DNA of 64,000 nucleotides. It comes from Flavobacterium sp. AG291. Its GTDB lineage: Bacteria; Bacteroidota; Bacteroidia; Flavobacteriales; Flavobacteriaceae. This document shows, in pieces, positions 1-8,202 of this stretch (position 1 is its first letter; the number at the start of each line of letters is the position of its first letter). The position numbers and the translations under genes were made by a program. Where the stretch lies: assembly GCF_003350375.1 (NCBI RefSeq), contig NZ_QQAR01000002.1, positions 248,001-312,000 of the forward strand, in the 5' to 3' direction. The notes under the pieces were generated by a model. That model did not search any database. It had not been told where the DNA came from and saw only the letters and a program-made list of their open reading frames with translations.

Positions 1-67
1 TGAAGTGATCCATTTATAGTGTTCAGTTTACAGTCACAGTTAGCAGTAATGCGACTGTCTAAATAAT

Positions 68-101
68 AAAAATCCGCTTTGAGTTTTCAGGGCGGATTTT
101 T
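68..101. terminator. Intrinsic terminator of the gene left of the window
   Basis: A 10-bp stem (AAAAATCCGC at 68-77 with its complement at 92-101) flanked by A and T runs. It works on paper in either direction and separates whatever lies left of the window from the first lipoprotein gene. Confidence 0.75.
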
Positions 102-149
102 ATTTAAAAAACAATTCCATATTTTAGCCTTCTAAACTTAGCTAAACCC

Positions 150-677
150 ATGAAAAAAATTATTACACTAATCCTACTTGCATTTTCTCTGTCGGCTGCT
201 ATCGGTTGTAAAAACGATAAAGCTTCTGTGCAAACCGAATCTTCATATCCGGAAACAGAAAAAAATGCAATATTTGCTGTCGCTGATAAATTCCATACAG
301 CTTTTAAAACTAAAAAGTCCCAGGATATAAAAGCACTTATCGTTGAAAACGGCTTTTATATGGGTACTGATCCGGAAGAAGTTTTCAACCCTACGGCTTT
401 TGAAAAATACCTTTTAGAAAAACTTACCAACCCTGCTATTGGAACTATTGATTACAAAATTGACAGACGTGAAGTTAACATTGCTGAAAACGGACAATCT
501 GCTGTTTTGGTAGATCAGTTTACTCCAATCGCTTTTACACAATACATCCCGTGGCGAATGACATCACATCTGATAAAAAAAGATGGTTTATGGAAATTTG
601 ATTTCATTTCACTATCAATGACTCCTAAAAATGATGTATTACCTGCCGTTAACATGGCTGCGTTTCAGGAGCAATAA
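150..677 (+). CDS. NTF2/SnoaL-like lipoprotein
   Basis: The 175-residue product starts with a type II signal peptide (hydrophobic stretch at residues 4-17, lipobox ending in AAIGC at about 20), so it should be lipid-anchored in the envelope. The rest (about residues 38-160) has the alternating helix/strand pattern of the NTF2-like/SnoaL fold, with the typical ending in which a lysine-rich loop precedes 'DGLWKFDFISL'. No catalytic residues can be named and the ligand is unknown. A box TATTTTAG at 120-127 resembles the TAnnTTTG promoter element, and a terminator follows directly, so the gene is probably a single unit. Confidence 0.75.
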   Translation: MKKIITLILLAFSLSAAIGCKNDKASVQTESSYPETEKNAIFAVADKFHTAFKTKKSQDIKALIVENGFYMGTDPEEVFNPTAFEKYLLEKLTNPAIGTIDYKIDRREVNIAENGQSAVLVDQFTPIAFTQYIPWRMTSHLIKKDGLWKFDFISLSMTPKNDVLPAVNMAAFQEQ

Positions 678-699
678 AATAAAATACTTAGAAATAAAG

Positions 700-728
700 A
701 TCCGTGAATAATCCTCACGGATTTTTTA
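700..728 (+). terminator. Intrinsic terminator
   Basis: An 8-bp stem ATCCGTGA/TCACGGAT (700-707 and 715-722) followed by six T residues, just after the lipoprotein stop. Confidence 0.75.
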
Positions 729-867
729 TTTACAGTATAAAGCAGTTTTTAAATAAAAATCTTAAAACTATATTTAAAGCAAAAAGTAGTTCTCAAACCA
801 TGACTTATATCAGGATTCACGGGGTTTATCTAACATACATTTGAAGTGTAATTCAAAACACACACAA

Positions 868-1560
868 ATGAAAAAGTTGATATTATCTGCAATTGCATTA
901 TCATTATTAAGCATCACAACTGCATCAGCACAAACCGAAAAAGAAGACCTTTCAAACGACTACAGCAAATGGCAAATACGCCTTCGTGGGTTGGCTGTAG
1001 TACCTGATGAAAATGCTTCTATAGGCACTATAGGAGGAAACTCTTCTATATCGTCTACCTTTATCCCTGAACTTGACTTTACCTATTTCTTTACTAAAAA
1101 TTTCGCTGCCGAACTTATTCTTGGTACTTCAAAACATGATGTTAGCACAACAGGTTCGGATATCTCTGCCGTTGGGGGTCCGACAAAAGCGAATGTAGAC
1201 CTTGGCAGCGTGCGCTTACTGCCACCTACCCTAACCTTCCAATACCACTTTTATCCATTAGCCGATAAGGATTTTAAACCTTATGTTGGCGCCGGTATCA
1301 ATTATACCATATTTTATGATGTAAAACCTGGGAACACCGTAAAAGGAGTGGAATATGACAACGCATTAGGCTATGCTTTTCAGTTAGGTTTTGATTATAT
1401 GATAAATGACAAGTTCTTTTTTAATATGGACGCTAAAAAACTATTCCTTAATACGGATGTAAAAGTAGATGCTTCAAATCTTGCAGCAGGACTGAGTATT
1501 CCGGCCGACGTGGACATCGACCCGTGGTTACTTGGTTTTGGTTTTGGTATGAAGTTCTAA
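868..1560 (+). CDS. OmpW family outer-membrane beta-barrel protein
   Basis: The 230-residue product has a Sec signal peptide ending near 'TASAQ'. The mature part has OmpW hallmarks: alternating amphipathic strands, 'FIPELDFTYFFTKNFAAEL', a 'LLPPTLTFQYHF' strand, 'KPYVGAGINYT' and a C-terminal aromatic 'GFGFGMKF'. Small eight-stranded OmpW barrels are thought to let hydrophobic compounds through the outer membrane. An in-frame TTG at 841 would add nine residues in front of the signal peptide; the ATG at 868 gives a normal signal sequence and is preferred. A terminator shared with the convergent desulfurase follows. Confidence 0.88.
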   Translation: MKKLILSAIALSLLSITTASAQTEKEDLSNDYSKWQIRLRGLAVVPDENASIGTIGGNSSISSTFIPELDFTYFFTKNFAAELILGTSKHDVSTTGSDISAVGGPTKANVDLGSVRLLPPTLTFQYHFYPLADKDFKPYVGAGINYTIFYDVKPGNTVKGVEYDNALGYAFQLGFDYMINDKFFFNMDAKKLFLNTDVKVDASNLAAGLSIPADVDIDPWLLGFGFGMKF

Positions 1561-1581
1561 TCCAGTCAGTTTATTTGTAGA

Positions 1582-1605
1582 AAAAGCCACCTTGAGGTGG
1601 CTTTT
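1582..1605. terminator. Bidirectional terminator between convergent genes
   Basis: Stem AAAAGCCACC/GGTGGCTTTT around a TTGA loop, lying between the stop of the OmpW gene (+) and the stop of the cysteine desulfurase gene (-). A/T runs on both sides let it serve both. Confidence 0.8.
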
Positions 1606-1606
1606 G

Positions 1607-2734
1607 TTATAGTGTCTTTAATGCTGCAATCAGTAAATCAATATCTTCTTTGGTATTAAAATGGCTAAAAGAAATTCGGAGTGATGGTTTCTTTACATCT
1701 TCGTCAGATAATATTTCTTTAAGTACATGCGATGGCTTAACGCTCCCCGACTGGCAGGCACTACCGCGAGATACGGCAATACCCTGCATATCTAAATGAA
1801 ATAATATCATAGATGTCTTATCATTTGATAAAGGAAGCATCACATTAATAATATTGTAAAAAAGATTTTCATTTTGTCCATTGATTTTGTATCCCGGAAA
1901 ACATTTATCGAGTTGAGTGATAAAATAGGATTTTAAATCACTTATGTGAGTCTTGTCATTTTCAAGATTAGCATAAGATAATTCTAATGCCTTCGCCATC
2001 CCTCCTATTTGGTGAACAGCTTCGGTTCCGGCACGGAAACCTTTTTCCTGTTCTCCTCCATAAATCATGGGTTTTAAAATAGTATTCTTTCTCACAAAGG
2101 CAAATCCAACGCCTTTAGGCCCATGAAATTTGTGGGCACTGGCAACCATAAAATCAACAGGAAGCTCCCTCAAGTTAAGTGCTGTTTTACCCATTGACTG
2201 AACTGTATCGCTATGGAAGTAAGCTCCGTACTGCTTACAAATACGTCCTGTTCTTTCAAGATCCAGAACAGTACCGGTTTCGTTATTTACATGAATTAGG
2301 CTAACCAAAGTAGGTAAATCCTCAGAAAGCAACTGAACCAGATGTGTTAGGTCTACACTTCCATCCTGCAACAGATTAACGTAATCAACCTTTATTTCAT
2401 ATTGCTTTCCGGCTTCCTCAACAGCATTTAAAACGGAATGATGCTCAATTTTACTACTGATGATACGCTTAACACCTAAGTCTTTTACAGCGCTAAAAAC
2501 AATCCAGTTATTGGCTTCTGTACCGCACGAAGTGAATATAATTTCCCTTGCTTCAGCATTAATCAATCCGGCAATTGTTTTACGGGAAGTTTCTACAATT
2601 ACTTTAGCACTACGGCCAATAGCATGTGTAGAAGAAGGGTTTCCATAATTTTCTGTAAGTATATGCGTTACTTCCTGTATTACTTCATAACGTAAAGCAG
2701 TAGTAGAGGCATTATCAAGGTATACTTTTTTCAT
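1607..2734 (-). CDS. Cysteine desulfurase (NifS/IscS-like, class V aminotransferase)
   Basis: The 375-residue protein begins with the family opening 'VYLDNASTT'. It has the PLP-lysine motif 'SAHKFHGPKGVGF', 'HVNNETGT' and 'HSDTVQSMGK' for cofactor binding, and the active-site cysteine loop 'SRGSACQSG'. Enzymes of this type take sulfur from cysteine to make alanine and an enzyme persulfide, used for Fe-S clusters or tRNA thiolation. The length fits NifS/IscS/DndA-type proteins. There is no scaffold (IscU/SufU) next to it, so the exact sulfur acceptor cannot be told from context. The promoter box lies only 5 nt before the start codon, which hints at a leaderless or very short-leader mRNA. Confidence 0.92.
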   Translation of the reverse strand: MKKVYLDNASTTALRYEVIQEVTHILTENYGNPSSTHAIGRSAKVIVETSRKTIAGLINAEAREIIFTSCGTEANNWIVFSAVKDLGVKRIISSKIEHHSVLNAVEEAGKQYEIKVDYVNLLQDGSVDLTHLVQLLSEDLPTLVSLIHVNNETGTVLDLERTGRICKQYGAYFHSDTVQSMGKTALNLRELPVDFMVASAHKFHGPKGVGFAFVRKNTILKPMIYGGEQEKGFRAGTEAVHQIGGMAKALELSYANLENDKTHISDLKSYFITQLDKCFPGYKINGQNENLFYNIINVMLPLSNDKTSMILFHLDMQGIAVSRGSACQSGSVKPSHVLKEILSDEDVKKPSLRISFSHFNTKEDIDLLIAALKTL

Positions 2735-2739
2735 TGCTG

Positions 2740-2747
2740 CAAAATTA
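2740..2747 (-). promoter_or_regulatory. -7 promoter element (TAATTTTG) of the cysteine desulfurase gene
   Basis: Read on the minus strand this is TAATTTTG, a perfect match to the Bacteroidota TAnnTTTG element. It ends 5 nt before the ATG, unlike the 16-20 nt seen at most other genes in the window. Confidence 0.5.
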
Positions 2748-2820
2748 CAGAAAAAAACGCTCGCCGTTTTTATTTTACCATTCGTACTTATAAAACATTT
2801 CCGAAACTGATTAAAAACAC

Positions 2821-2828
2821 TATTTTTG
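2821..2828 (+). promoter_or_regulatory. -7 promoter element (TATTTTTG)
   Basis: Perfect TAnnTTTG match 16 nt before the ATG of the lipoprotein gene at 2845. Confidence 0.6.
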
Positions 2829-2844
2829 TTTAAAATACTCTTAT

Positions 2845-3831
2845 ATGAAAAAGATTTTTTGCCTGGTTGCTACTCTTATACTTATTGCCGGTTGCGACGA
2901 TGGCGACATGGGATACAAAACATTTGATTTTACTGATGTTGATCCTGTTTCTTGCACTAATAATGTTGACGATGTATCTGCCACCACTGAAACCTATTAT
3001 AAAATAACCGGTACAGAAGGTCTCATACTTATTATTGCTAAAGGAACTCTTATAAATGCAACTAACCCAGACCCTAATACAGGAGAAAATCTACCAAGAA
3101 TAATAACTCTTGGAACTGCAAACACACTTACTTATTACGATTTTGTTAGCAAACCTACCGGCACGCTTTGTACAAAATCAGACATACCTGCTGCCAAAGA
3201 AAATGGGATTTGGACTGGACAAGGAACATTATCAGTCCTTACGCTTCCTAATATTGATAAAGACACTGGTAAACTATTAGGCTACAGACACACAATTACA
3301 CTTGAAAATATTTCGTTTAATCAGGGTGATGAAAAAATTACCATAGTTAACAGCGAATTTGGTGATATAGATAAAGATTTTGATTTTGATTTCGATTTTA
3401 TACAAGAGGGTACTGACGTACCTAATGTAGAGTCATGTACCAATAATAGCAAACTTATTTATACACGTAAAGCAGAAAGAACACTTTCGCTTGATCTTGC
3501 GAATTTTGATACTCTTTTTGATAACGAAGTAGAGACAGATACAATTGAACTAGAGGGAAATACAGAGGATATAGTATTATTTAATATTTATAAAAGCACC
3601 GCTACTTCAGCTAATATATGTAATCAGGGATCTCAGGTACCTTCTTTGCCAATTCAGAAGTGGCAAATGATTGGAGGGCAAGTTCTAATTACCACAACTG
3701 AAACAGGTGGCTTATATAACCACGACATCTATTTGAAGGATGCTGTATTCAGAAATAATCTGGGTGATGTATTCTTACTCAATGATATTATAGAAGTACC
3801 TGATAGCGGATACTATTTTGGTCGATATTAA
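2845..3831 (+). CDS. Hypothetical lipoprotein of the flavobacterial envelope
   Basis: The 328-residue product has a clear lipoprotein signal (hydrophobic stretch 4-15, lipobox 'LIAGC', then acidic 'DDGD'), so it should be anchored in a membrane and face the periplasm or surface. The remainder contains three CTN/NICN-type cysteine motifs ('SCTNN' twice and 'NICNQG') spaced across the protein, suggesting two related halves (about 30-170 and 190-325) that each start with a cysteine-containing strand. I do not recognise the family. A run of alternating Asp-Phe is encoded by a tandem hexamer repeat. A strong hairpin terminator follows immediately. Confidence 0.7.
   Translation: MKKIFCLVATLILIAGCDDGDMGYKTFDFTDVDPVSCTNNVDDVSATTETYYKITGTEGLILIIAKGTLINATNPDPNTGENLPRIITLGTANTLTYYDFVSKPTGTLCTKSDIPAAKENGIWTGQGTLSVLTLPNIDKDTGKLLGYRHTITLENISFNQGDEKITIVNSEFGDIDKDFDFDFDFIQEGTDVPNVESCTNNSKLIYTRKAERTLSLDLANFDTLFDNEVETDTIELEGNTEDIVLFNIYKSTATSANICNQGSQVPSLPIQKWQMIGGQVLITTTETGGLYNHDIYLKDAVFRNNLGDVFLLNDIIEVPDSGYYFGRY
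3376..3399 (+). repeat. Tandem hexamer (GATTTT)4 inside the lipoprotein gene
   Basis: Four head-to-tail copies of GATTTT (the third ends in C) encode Asp-Phe four times. The unit is a multiple of three, so copy changes would alter protein length without a frameshift. Confidence 0.7.
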
Positions 3832-3863
3832 AAATAAACCCCGGCAAAAGCTGGGGTTTATTT
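3832..3863. terminator. Intrinsic terminator
   Basis: Stem AAATAAACCCC/GGGGTTTATTT extended by GC pairs to an AAAA loop, followed by eight T residues. It ends the lipoprotein gene and overlaps the last codons of the convergent small membrane protein gene. Confidence 0.85.
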
Positions 3864-4100
3864 TTTTTCTCTCTTCTTTGAAAAGCTATTATTAACAAAG
3901 AAAATAAAGGTTTTATTTTTTCTTTGCCTGAAAAACTCCCAGTTTATAATAACTCCAACAATACAAATTGCCATAAGTACTAAAAGCAATGATACATAAA
4001 TAATATCATTAACGCTGTCGATATCGTCAATCTTAAGTACAAAAAAATATAATGATACTATAAATACAATTATAGATAATATTAGTGAAAATAATTTCAT
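3858..4100 (-). CDS. Small two-helix membrane protein
   Basis: The 80-residue product has two predicted transmembrane helices (about residues 3-21 and 34-54) and a very basic C-terminal tail (FRQRKNKTF... and KKREKK), which by the positive-inside rule should be cytoplasmic. No family is recognised. The 3' end lies within the terminator of the neighbouring gene. The upstream 200 nt (4101-4312) are very AT-rich and I see nothing definite there. Confidence 0.5.
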   Translation of the reverse strand: MKLFSLILSIIVFIVSLYFFVLKIDDIDSVNDIIYVSLLLVLMAICIVGVIINWEFFRQRKNKTFIFFVNNSFSKKREKK

Positions 4101-4312
4101 CCCCCTCTTACTTTAAAAAATAGTGTAGTTTTATTGCAAACAGAATCGTTTTTAAGATGAATTATTTTATAAGCTCATATTCACTGTTACAAATCAATAA
4201 CTTGTAAACATCCCTCCATATTGCCTCAACTCCAACAAAAATAAGGAATTTAACGAACAACAGTGCCTTTTTTATTTTAAATATTGCTCTAGCAAAGTTT
4301 AAAATTCAGCTA

Positions 4313-4579
4313 TTATAATTCATTAATCTTTGGTTTAAAAAAATTCACATAGAAGAATTTTTCTGGATCAATACCTGATTCTACAAATTTTGCATTGACA
4401 ACTTTTCCCTTCTCTGATGTTGGCAAAACGTCAAGAAACAGCAATAACTCGTTTATATTATTAAACTTAAAACTTAGCTTAGAATTAAGTGAATATTCTG
4501 TTATACTGAACTCAACATTTTTATTGTCAATACCTGCTACATGAAATGCATCTGTAATGAGATTTAATTTATCTTTCAT
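4313..4579 (-). CDS. Hypothetical protein, 88 aa
   Basis: A soluble 88-residue product with no signal peptide or membrane helix. It has a mixed alpha/beta look ('KLSFKFNNINELLLFLDVLP' strand-helix). No recognised domain. A transcriptional terminator separates it from the next small gene on the same strand, so they are probably not co-transcribed. Confidence 0.5.
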   Translation of the reverse strand: MKDKLNLITDAFHVAGIDNKNVEFSITEYSLNSKLSFKFNNINELLLFLDVLPTSEKGKVVNAKFVESGIDPEKFFYVNFFKPKINEL

Positions 4580-4621
4580 GATTATGATTTTTAAATATCA
4601 TAGTAATAAGTATAGGATACA

Positions 4622-4655
4622 AAAAAAGCTCCGGGCACTACTACGAAGCTTTTTT
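4622..4655 (-). terminator. Terminator of the small gene at 4693-4947
   Basis: A/T-rich stem AAAAAAGCT (4622-4630) with AGCTTTTTT (4647-4655) around a GC-containing inner loop. It lies just downstream of the minus-strand gene ending at 4693. Confidence 0.5.
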
Positions 4656-4692
4656 CACAACATTTATAAAAGTAAAGTAAATGAGATATTAA

Positions 4693-4947
4693 TTATAATT
4701 TCTCATTCTTTAAAATTTGGACTTTCCCAATAGGTATGTCGCCTGATGTATCTTTTAAAAGCAATACTCCTAACACATTAAGCGGTATGTCAACAGATTC
4801 TTCAGAATGTCTTATTTCATCAAGAATATGTTCAAAATCTACAGCATTAAGTACAAGAGAATCACCTTGGTCAATTTTCTTTGCAAAAAGATAACTTCTG
4901 ATTGTTGCAATTGAAATATGGTCTCCTATGATTACGAATTCTGACAT
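4693..4947 (-). CDS. Hypothetical protein, 84 aa
   Basis: An 84-residue soluble acidic product. It is not recognised; its beginning ('EFVIIGDHISIATIRSYLFAKKI') suggests a strand-turn-helix. The TAATTTTG element at 4980-4987 (minus strand) gives it its own promoter with a leader of about 25 nt, and it has its own terminator, which supports a real monocistronic gene. Confidence 0.55.
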   Translation of the reverse strand: MSEFVIIGDHISIATIRSYLFAKKIDQGDSLVLNAVDFEHILDEIRHSEESVDIPLNVLGVLLLKDTSGDIPIGKVQILKNEKL

Positions 4948-4979
4948 GGCTTTTATTTATTTAGCTAATTTAAAAAGCC

Positions 4980-4987
4980 CAAAATTA
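4980..4987 (-). promoter_or_regulatory. -7 promoter element (TAATTTTG)
   Basis: Perfect TAnnTTTG match read on the minus strand, 32 nt before the ATG of the 84-residue protein gene. Confidence 0.45.
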
Positions 4988-5063
4988 AATTTTGAAAAGG
5001 TTTTGTTAATTTATATATGCTTGCCTACAAAATATAATGACCAATCCTTCTCTTTAAAATAAC

Positions 5064-5071
5064 TATCTTTG
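5064..5071 (+). promoter_or_regulatory. -7 promoter element (TATCTTTG) of the DEAD-box helicase gene
   Basis: Perfect TAnnTTTG match 18 nt before the ATG at 5090. Confidence 0.65.
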
Positions 5072-5089
5072 CATAAAATATAGCATTAC

Positions 5090-6436
5090 ATGGCCACATT
5101 TCACGACCTTGATCTCCCAAAAGCATTACAAAAAGCCATAGACGAACTTGGCTTTACAAACCCAACTCCTATTCAGGAGAGGGCAATGCCTGTTATACTT
5201 TCCGGACGTGATATGATGGGTATTGCGCAAACTGGTACAGGAAAAACATTTGCTTACCTGCTGCCAATACTTAAACAATGGAAGTTCGCCAACGTACATG
5301 TACCACGCGTAGTAATAGTAGTACCTACACGCGAGCTTGTTGTACAGGTAGTTGAAGAAGTTGAAAAACTTACAGCTTATATGTCGGTCAGAACACTAGG
5401 TGTTTATGGTGGTGTTAATATCAATACCCAAAAAACTAAAGTGTATGAAGGTGTAGATATCCTTGTTGGTACTCCCGGTAGGATGATGGACCTTGCGCTT
5501 GACAACGTTGTACGTTTTGATGAAGTGAAAAAACTGGTTATTGATGAGTTTGACGAGATACTGAATCTTGGCTTTCGCTTCCAAATTACCTCAATCCTCT
5601 CAATGATGAAAACAAAAAGGCAGAATATCCTGTTTTCGGCAACTATGACCGATGATGTTGATGATATGCTTAATGATTTCTTCGATTTTCCTGAAGAGGT
5701 TTCATTAGCTGCCAGCGGTACACCGTTAGAAAAAATAACCCAATTAGGCTACCGTGTACCAAACTTCCTTACTAAAATAAACCTACTGAAGGAACTTCTA
5801 AAAAATGAAGATTTAAGTCGAATCCTTGTTTTTGTAAACAACAAAAAAACAGCCGACCTTGTTATGGATTCTCTTGAAGAAGAATACCAGGGTGAGTTTG
5901 GAGTTATTCATTCCAATAAATCACAAAACTACAGGCTAAATACAATGGCTTCTTTCCAGCAAGGGGACATTAGAGGTATAGTAACCACAGACGTTATGGC
6001 CCGTGGACTAGATATATCAGACATCAGCCATGTAATTAATATGGAGTTTCCCGAAGTTCCTGAACAATACATTCACCGTATTGGACGTACAGGACGTGCC
6101 GATAAAACCGGAACAGCGATAAGCTTTATTGCTCCATCGGAAGAAGACATCGAAGTGGAAGCAGAAGTATTAATGGAAAAAGAGGTGAAATTTCTTGAAC
6201 TGCCTGAAGGACTTGAAATAGCCGAACGTCGACTTGATTTTGAGAAAGACAAAAAGAAGATGAAAATCCTGCTTAAGAAACCAAAGCAGGAAAGTGCCGG
6301 TGCCTTTCATGATAAGAAAGATAAAAATAAAAAAGTTAACCTTGGTGGTCCGGGTAAAACCAAGCCAAGAAAAACCGCTCCCCGCAACCGTGCTGTTGAA
6401 GCTAAACGAGCTGCAAAAAAGAAAAAAGGAAAATAG
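5090..6436 (+). CDS. DEAD-box family ATP-dependent RNA helicase (motif II is DEFD)
   Basis: The 448-residue protein carries the ordered helicase motifs: Q motif ('TNPTPIQERAMP'), motif I 'AQTGTGKT', Ia 'PTRELVVQV', 'TPGRMMDL', motif II 'VIDEFDEIL', motif III 'FSAT', then the second RecA domain with 'VFVNNKK', 'TTDVMARGLDI' and 'HRIGRTGR'. It should unwind short RNA duplexes in ribosome assembly or mRNA turnover. Motif II reads DEFD instead of DEAD; the Asp-Glu pair that coordinates Mg-ATP and the final Asp are kept. The last 60 residues are a lysine-rich disordered tail, a likely RNA-binding extension. Monocistronic, with its own promoter and terminator. Confidence 0.93.
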   Translation: MATFHDLDLPKALQKAIDELGFTNPTPIQERAMPVILSGRDMMGIAQTGTGKTFAYLLPILKQWKFANVHVPRVVIVVPTRELVVQVVEEVEKLTAYMSVRTLGVYGGVNINTQKTKVYEGVDILVGTPGRMMDLALDNVVRFDEVKKLVIDEFDEILNLGFRFQITSILSMMKTKRQNILFSATMTDDVDDMLNDFFDFPEEVSLAASGTPLEKITQLGYRVPNFLTKINLLKELLKNEDLSRILVFVNNKKTADLVMDSLEEEYQGEFGVIHSNKSQNYRLNTMASFQQGDIRGIVTTDVMARGLDISDISHVINMEFPEVPEQYIHRIGRTGRADKTGTAISFIAPSEEDIEVEAEVLMEKEVKFLELPEGLEIAERRLDFEKDKKKMKILLKKPKQESAGAFHDKKDKNKKVNLGGPGKTKPRKTAPRNRAVEAKRAAKKKKGK

Positions 6437-6446
6437 AATATTTTAT

Positions 6447-6473
6447 AGACGCTTTATTGAGCGTCTTTTTTTT
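6447..6473 (+). terminator. Intrinsic terminator of the helicase gene
   Basis: Stem AGACGCT/AGCGTCT (6447-6453 and 6460-6466) followed by a T tract. Confidence 0.8.
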
Positions 6474-6588
6474 ATTTCTAAAACCTACAGATCAATTGTT
6501 TTCATGATTTCTTTCACCTCCTAAAGAGCTATTTTTATAACTTTACAAATACCAGTAGATCTTTATTAATAAAACTAGATTTTAAATT

Positions 6589-6918
6589 ATGGGAAAATTT
6601 GTGATTTCTAAAAGGAAAAACGGTGAGTATCAGTTTAACCTTAAAGCCGGTAATGGCCAGATAATTCTTGGCAGTGAAGGCTACACAACAAAATCGTCTT
6701 GTGAAAACGGCATTGAATCTGTAAAGAAAAATGCACCAATTGACGAGAGATACGACAGAAAAGAATCTTCTAATGGAAAGCCGTATTTTAACCTTAAAGC
6801 TACAAACGGCCAAATTATTGGTTCGAGCGAGATGTATGAAAGTATAGCATCAAGAGAAAACGGCATTGAATCTGTCAAGAAAAATGCACCGGACGCATCG
6901 GTTGAAGATGAATCTTAA
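6589..6918 (+). CDS. DUF1508 (YegP-like) protein with two tandem domains
   Basis: The 109-residue product consists of two clear repeats (about 3-50 and 55-102). Each runs FxI/..NGxxxFNLKAxNGQIIxxSExYxxxxxxENGIESVKKNAP. This is the YegP/DUF1508 pattern, a small beta-alpha fold found in tandem pairs. The biochemical role is unknown; the E. coli relative is linked only loosely to stress. It is monocistronic between two terminators. Confidence 0.9.
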   Translation: MGKFVISKRKNGEYQFNLKAGNGQIILGSEGYTTKSSCENGIESVKKNAPIDERYDRKESSNGKPYFNLKATNGQIIGSSEMYESIASRENGIESVKKNAPDASVEDES

Positions 6919-6927
6919 AATATAAAC

Positions 6928-6956
6928 AAAAAGGCGATGCTGTGCATCGCCTTTTT
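6928..6956. terminator. Bidirectional terminator
   Basis: Perfect 13-bp stem AAAAAGGCGATGC/GCATCGCCTTTTT with a 3-nt loop between the convergent DUF1508 and lactonase genes. Confidence 0.88.
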
Positions 6957-6977
6957 ATATGATAAAGAAATTCTTTT

Positions 6978-8084
6978 CTATTTATTCGCTGTAAACTTAA
7001 GACAAACCGGAGAACAAACATCTATCTTCTTTCCGGTTTCAGTAAGCATACCCGTTATTTTATCTCTTTTAAAAATTATTATGTTGTGCGTATACTGATG
7101 CGCTACTAATAAATAATTATCTGTTGGATCAATTACGAAATTACGCGGACCTTCTCCTCCTGTTGTAATCTGCTGAACCTGATTGATCATTCCGTTTGAA
7201 TGCACTTTAAAAACAGTAATAGTATTAGCATCTCCTCTGTTTGTCGCATACAGATATTTGCCATCTTTAGAGAAGCTGATATGGGCAGCACTATTAAAAT
7301 CGGTACAATCCTTAGCATATAACGAAAGCTCCTGGATAAGCTGAGGCTTTTCGTAACTATAACTATATACACCTATCGTAGCAGAAAGCTCATTTATAAC
7401 ATAAAAGAATATCCCATTCGGGTTAAAGACTAAATGTCTTGGTCCACTGCCCGGTTTAACATAAATGGATTCTTTAAAAGTTAAAGTATTAGCTCCGCCA
7501 TCAGGGTTATAACTATATATGTATATTTTATCTTCACCCAGATCATTAGAGAAAATATATTTTTTATCAGGAGAAAAATATACCATATGTACATGTGCCT
7601 TTTCCTGACGATCTTTGTTTATACTGCTTCCTGTATGTCGAATAACCTGCTTGGCATCGGTAAGTGCACCGTCATTTTTCTTTCCAAAAACAGCAATACT
7701 ACCTCCTGAATAATTAGCTACAATTACATTTTTATCATCATTAATAATATAGCATGGGTCTGCTCCTTCTGAATCTTTTTTATTCAAATATTGAAGCTTT
7801 CCTGTAGCAGGATTATATTTGAAAGAAGTTACATCACTTTTTGTACCATCTTCGTTTACTGAGTAAATAACATTATTTGATTTATTTACTGTAAAATAAC
7901 TAGGGTTTACAACTCCTTCCGTACTATTCTTTTCTTTGAACGAAAGGGTATTTACATTAAAATCATATACATAAAGACCTTTACTTTCGCAGGCATTAGT
8001 ATAAGTACCAACTATCAGGTTATAATTATCCTGTGAAAAAGCAGTCATGCTAAAAAGTAACAACAGTAATCCGGTTATTCTCAT
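6978..8084 (-). CDS. Secreted lactonase family protein (6-phosphogluconolactonase-type beta-propeller)
   Basis: The 368-residue product begins with a Sec signal peptide ('LLLLLFSMTAFSQ'). The mature part has the seven-bladed propeller repeats of the Pgl/YbhE lactonase family: 'GTYTNACESKGLYVYDFN', 'NPSYFTVNKSNNVIYSVNE', 'HVHMVYFSPDKKYIFSNDLGEDKIYIY', 'GPRHLVFNPNG', 'GPRNFVIDP'. Cytosolic members hydrolyse 6-phosphogluconolactone. The signal peptide here makes a periplasmic sugar-lactone or other lactone substrate more likely than a pentose-phosphate role. It is divergently transcribed from the BatA gene and has its own TACTTTTG promoter element. Confidence 0.88.
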   Translation of the reverse strand: MRITGLLLLLFSMTAFSQDNYNLIVGTYTNACESKGLYVYDFNVNTLSFKEKNSTEGVVNPSYFTVNKSNNVIYSVNEDGTKSDVTSFKYNPATGKLQYLNKKDSEGADPCYIINDDKNVIVANYSGGSIAVFGKKNDGALTDAKQVIRHTGSSINKDRQEKAHVHMVYFSPDKKYIFSNDLGEDKIYIYSYNPDGGANTLTFKESIYVKPGSGPRHLVFNPNGIFFYVINELSATIGVYSYSYEKPQLIQELSLYAKDCTDFNSAAHISFSKDGKYLYATNRGDANTITVFKVHSNGMINQVQQITTGGEGPRNFVIDPTDNYLLVAHQYTHNIIIFKRDKITGMLTETGKKIDVCSPVCLKFTANK

Positions 8085-8104
8085 CCTAATTTATTTATAC
8101 AGAA

Positions 8105-8112
8105 CAAAAGTA
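8105..8112 (-). promoter_or_regulatory. -7 promoter element (TACTTTTG) of the lactonase gene
   Basis: Perfect TAnnTTTG match on the minus strand, 20 nt before the start codon. Confidence 0.55.
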
Positions 8113-8177
8113 AAGTATTTAAATATCATGTGAAATTTATCCTGTATAATTGCTATGGGGTTTACAGGAAAAATTAG

Positions 8178-8185
8178 TATTTTTG
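8178..8185 (+). promoter_or_regulatory. -7 promoter element (TATTTTTG) of the BatA-like gene
   Basis: Perfect TAnnTTTG match 17 nt before the ATG at 8203. An in-frame upstream ATG at 8155 lies before this box, so it would be outside the transcript; this fixes the start at 8203. Confidence 0.65.
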
Positions 8186-8202
8186 ACAAACTTTCAAACG
8201 AA

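Noticed and set aside
8155-8202. Upstream ATG for the BatA-like gene
   Set aside because: It lies ahead of a perfect promoter element, so it should not be in the transcript; the start at 8203 gives the normal BatA N-terminus.
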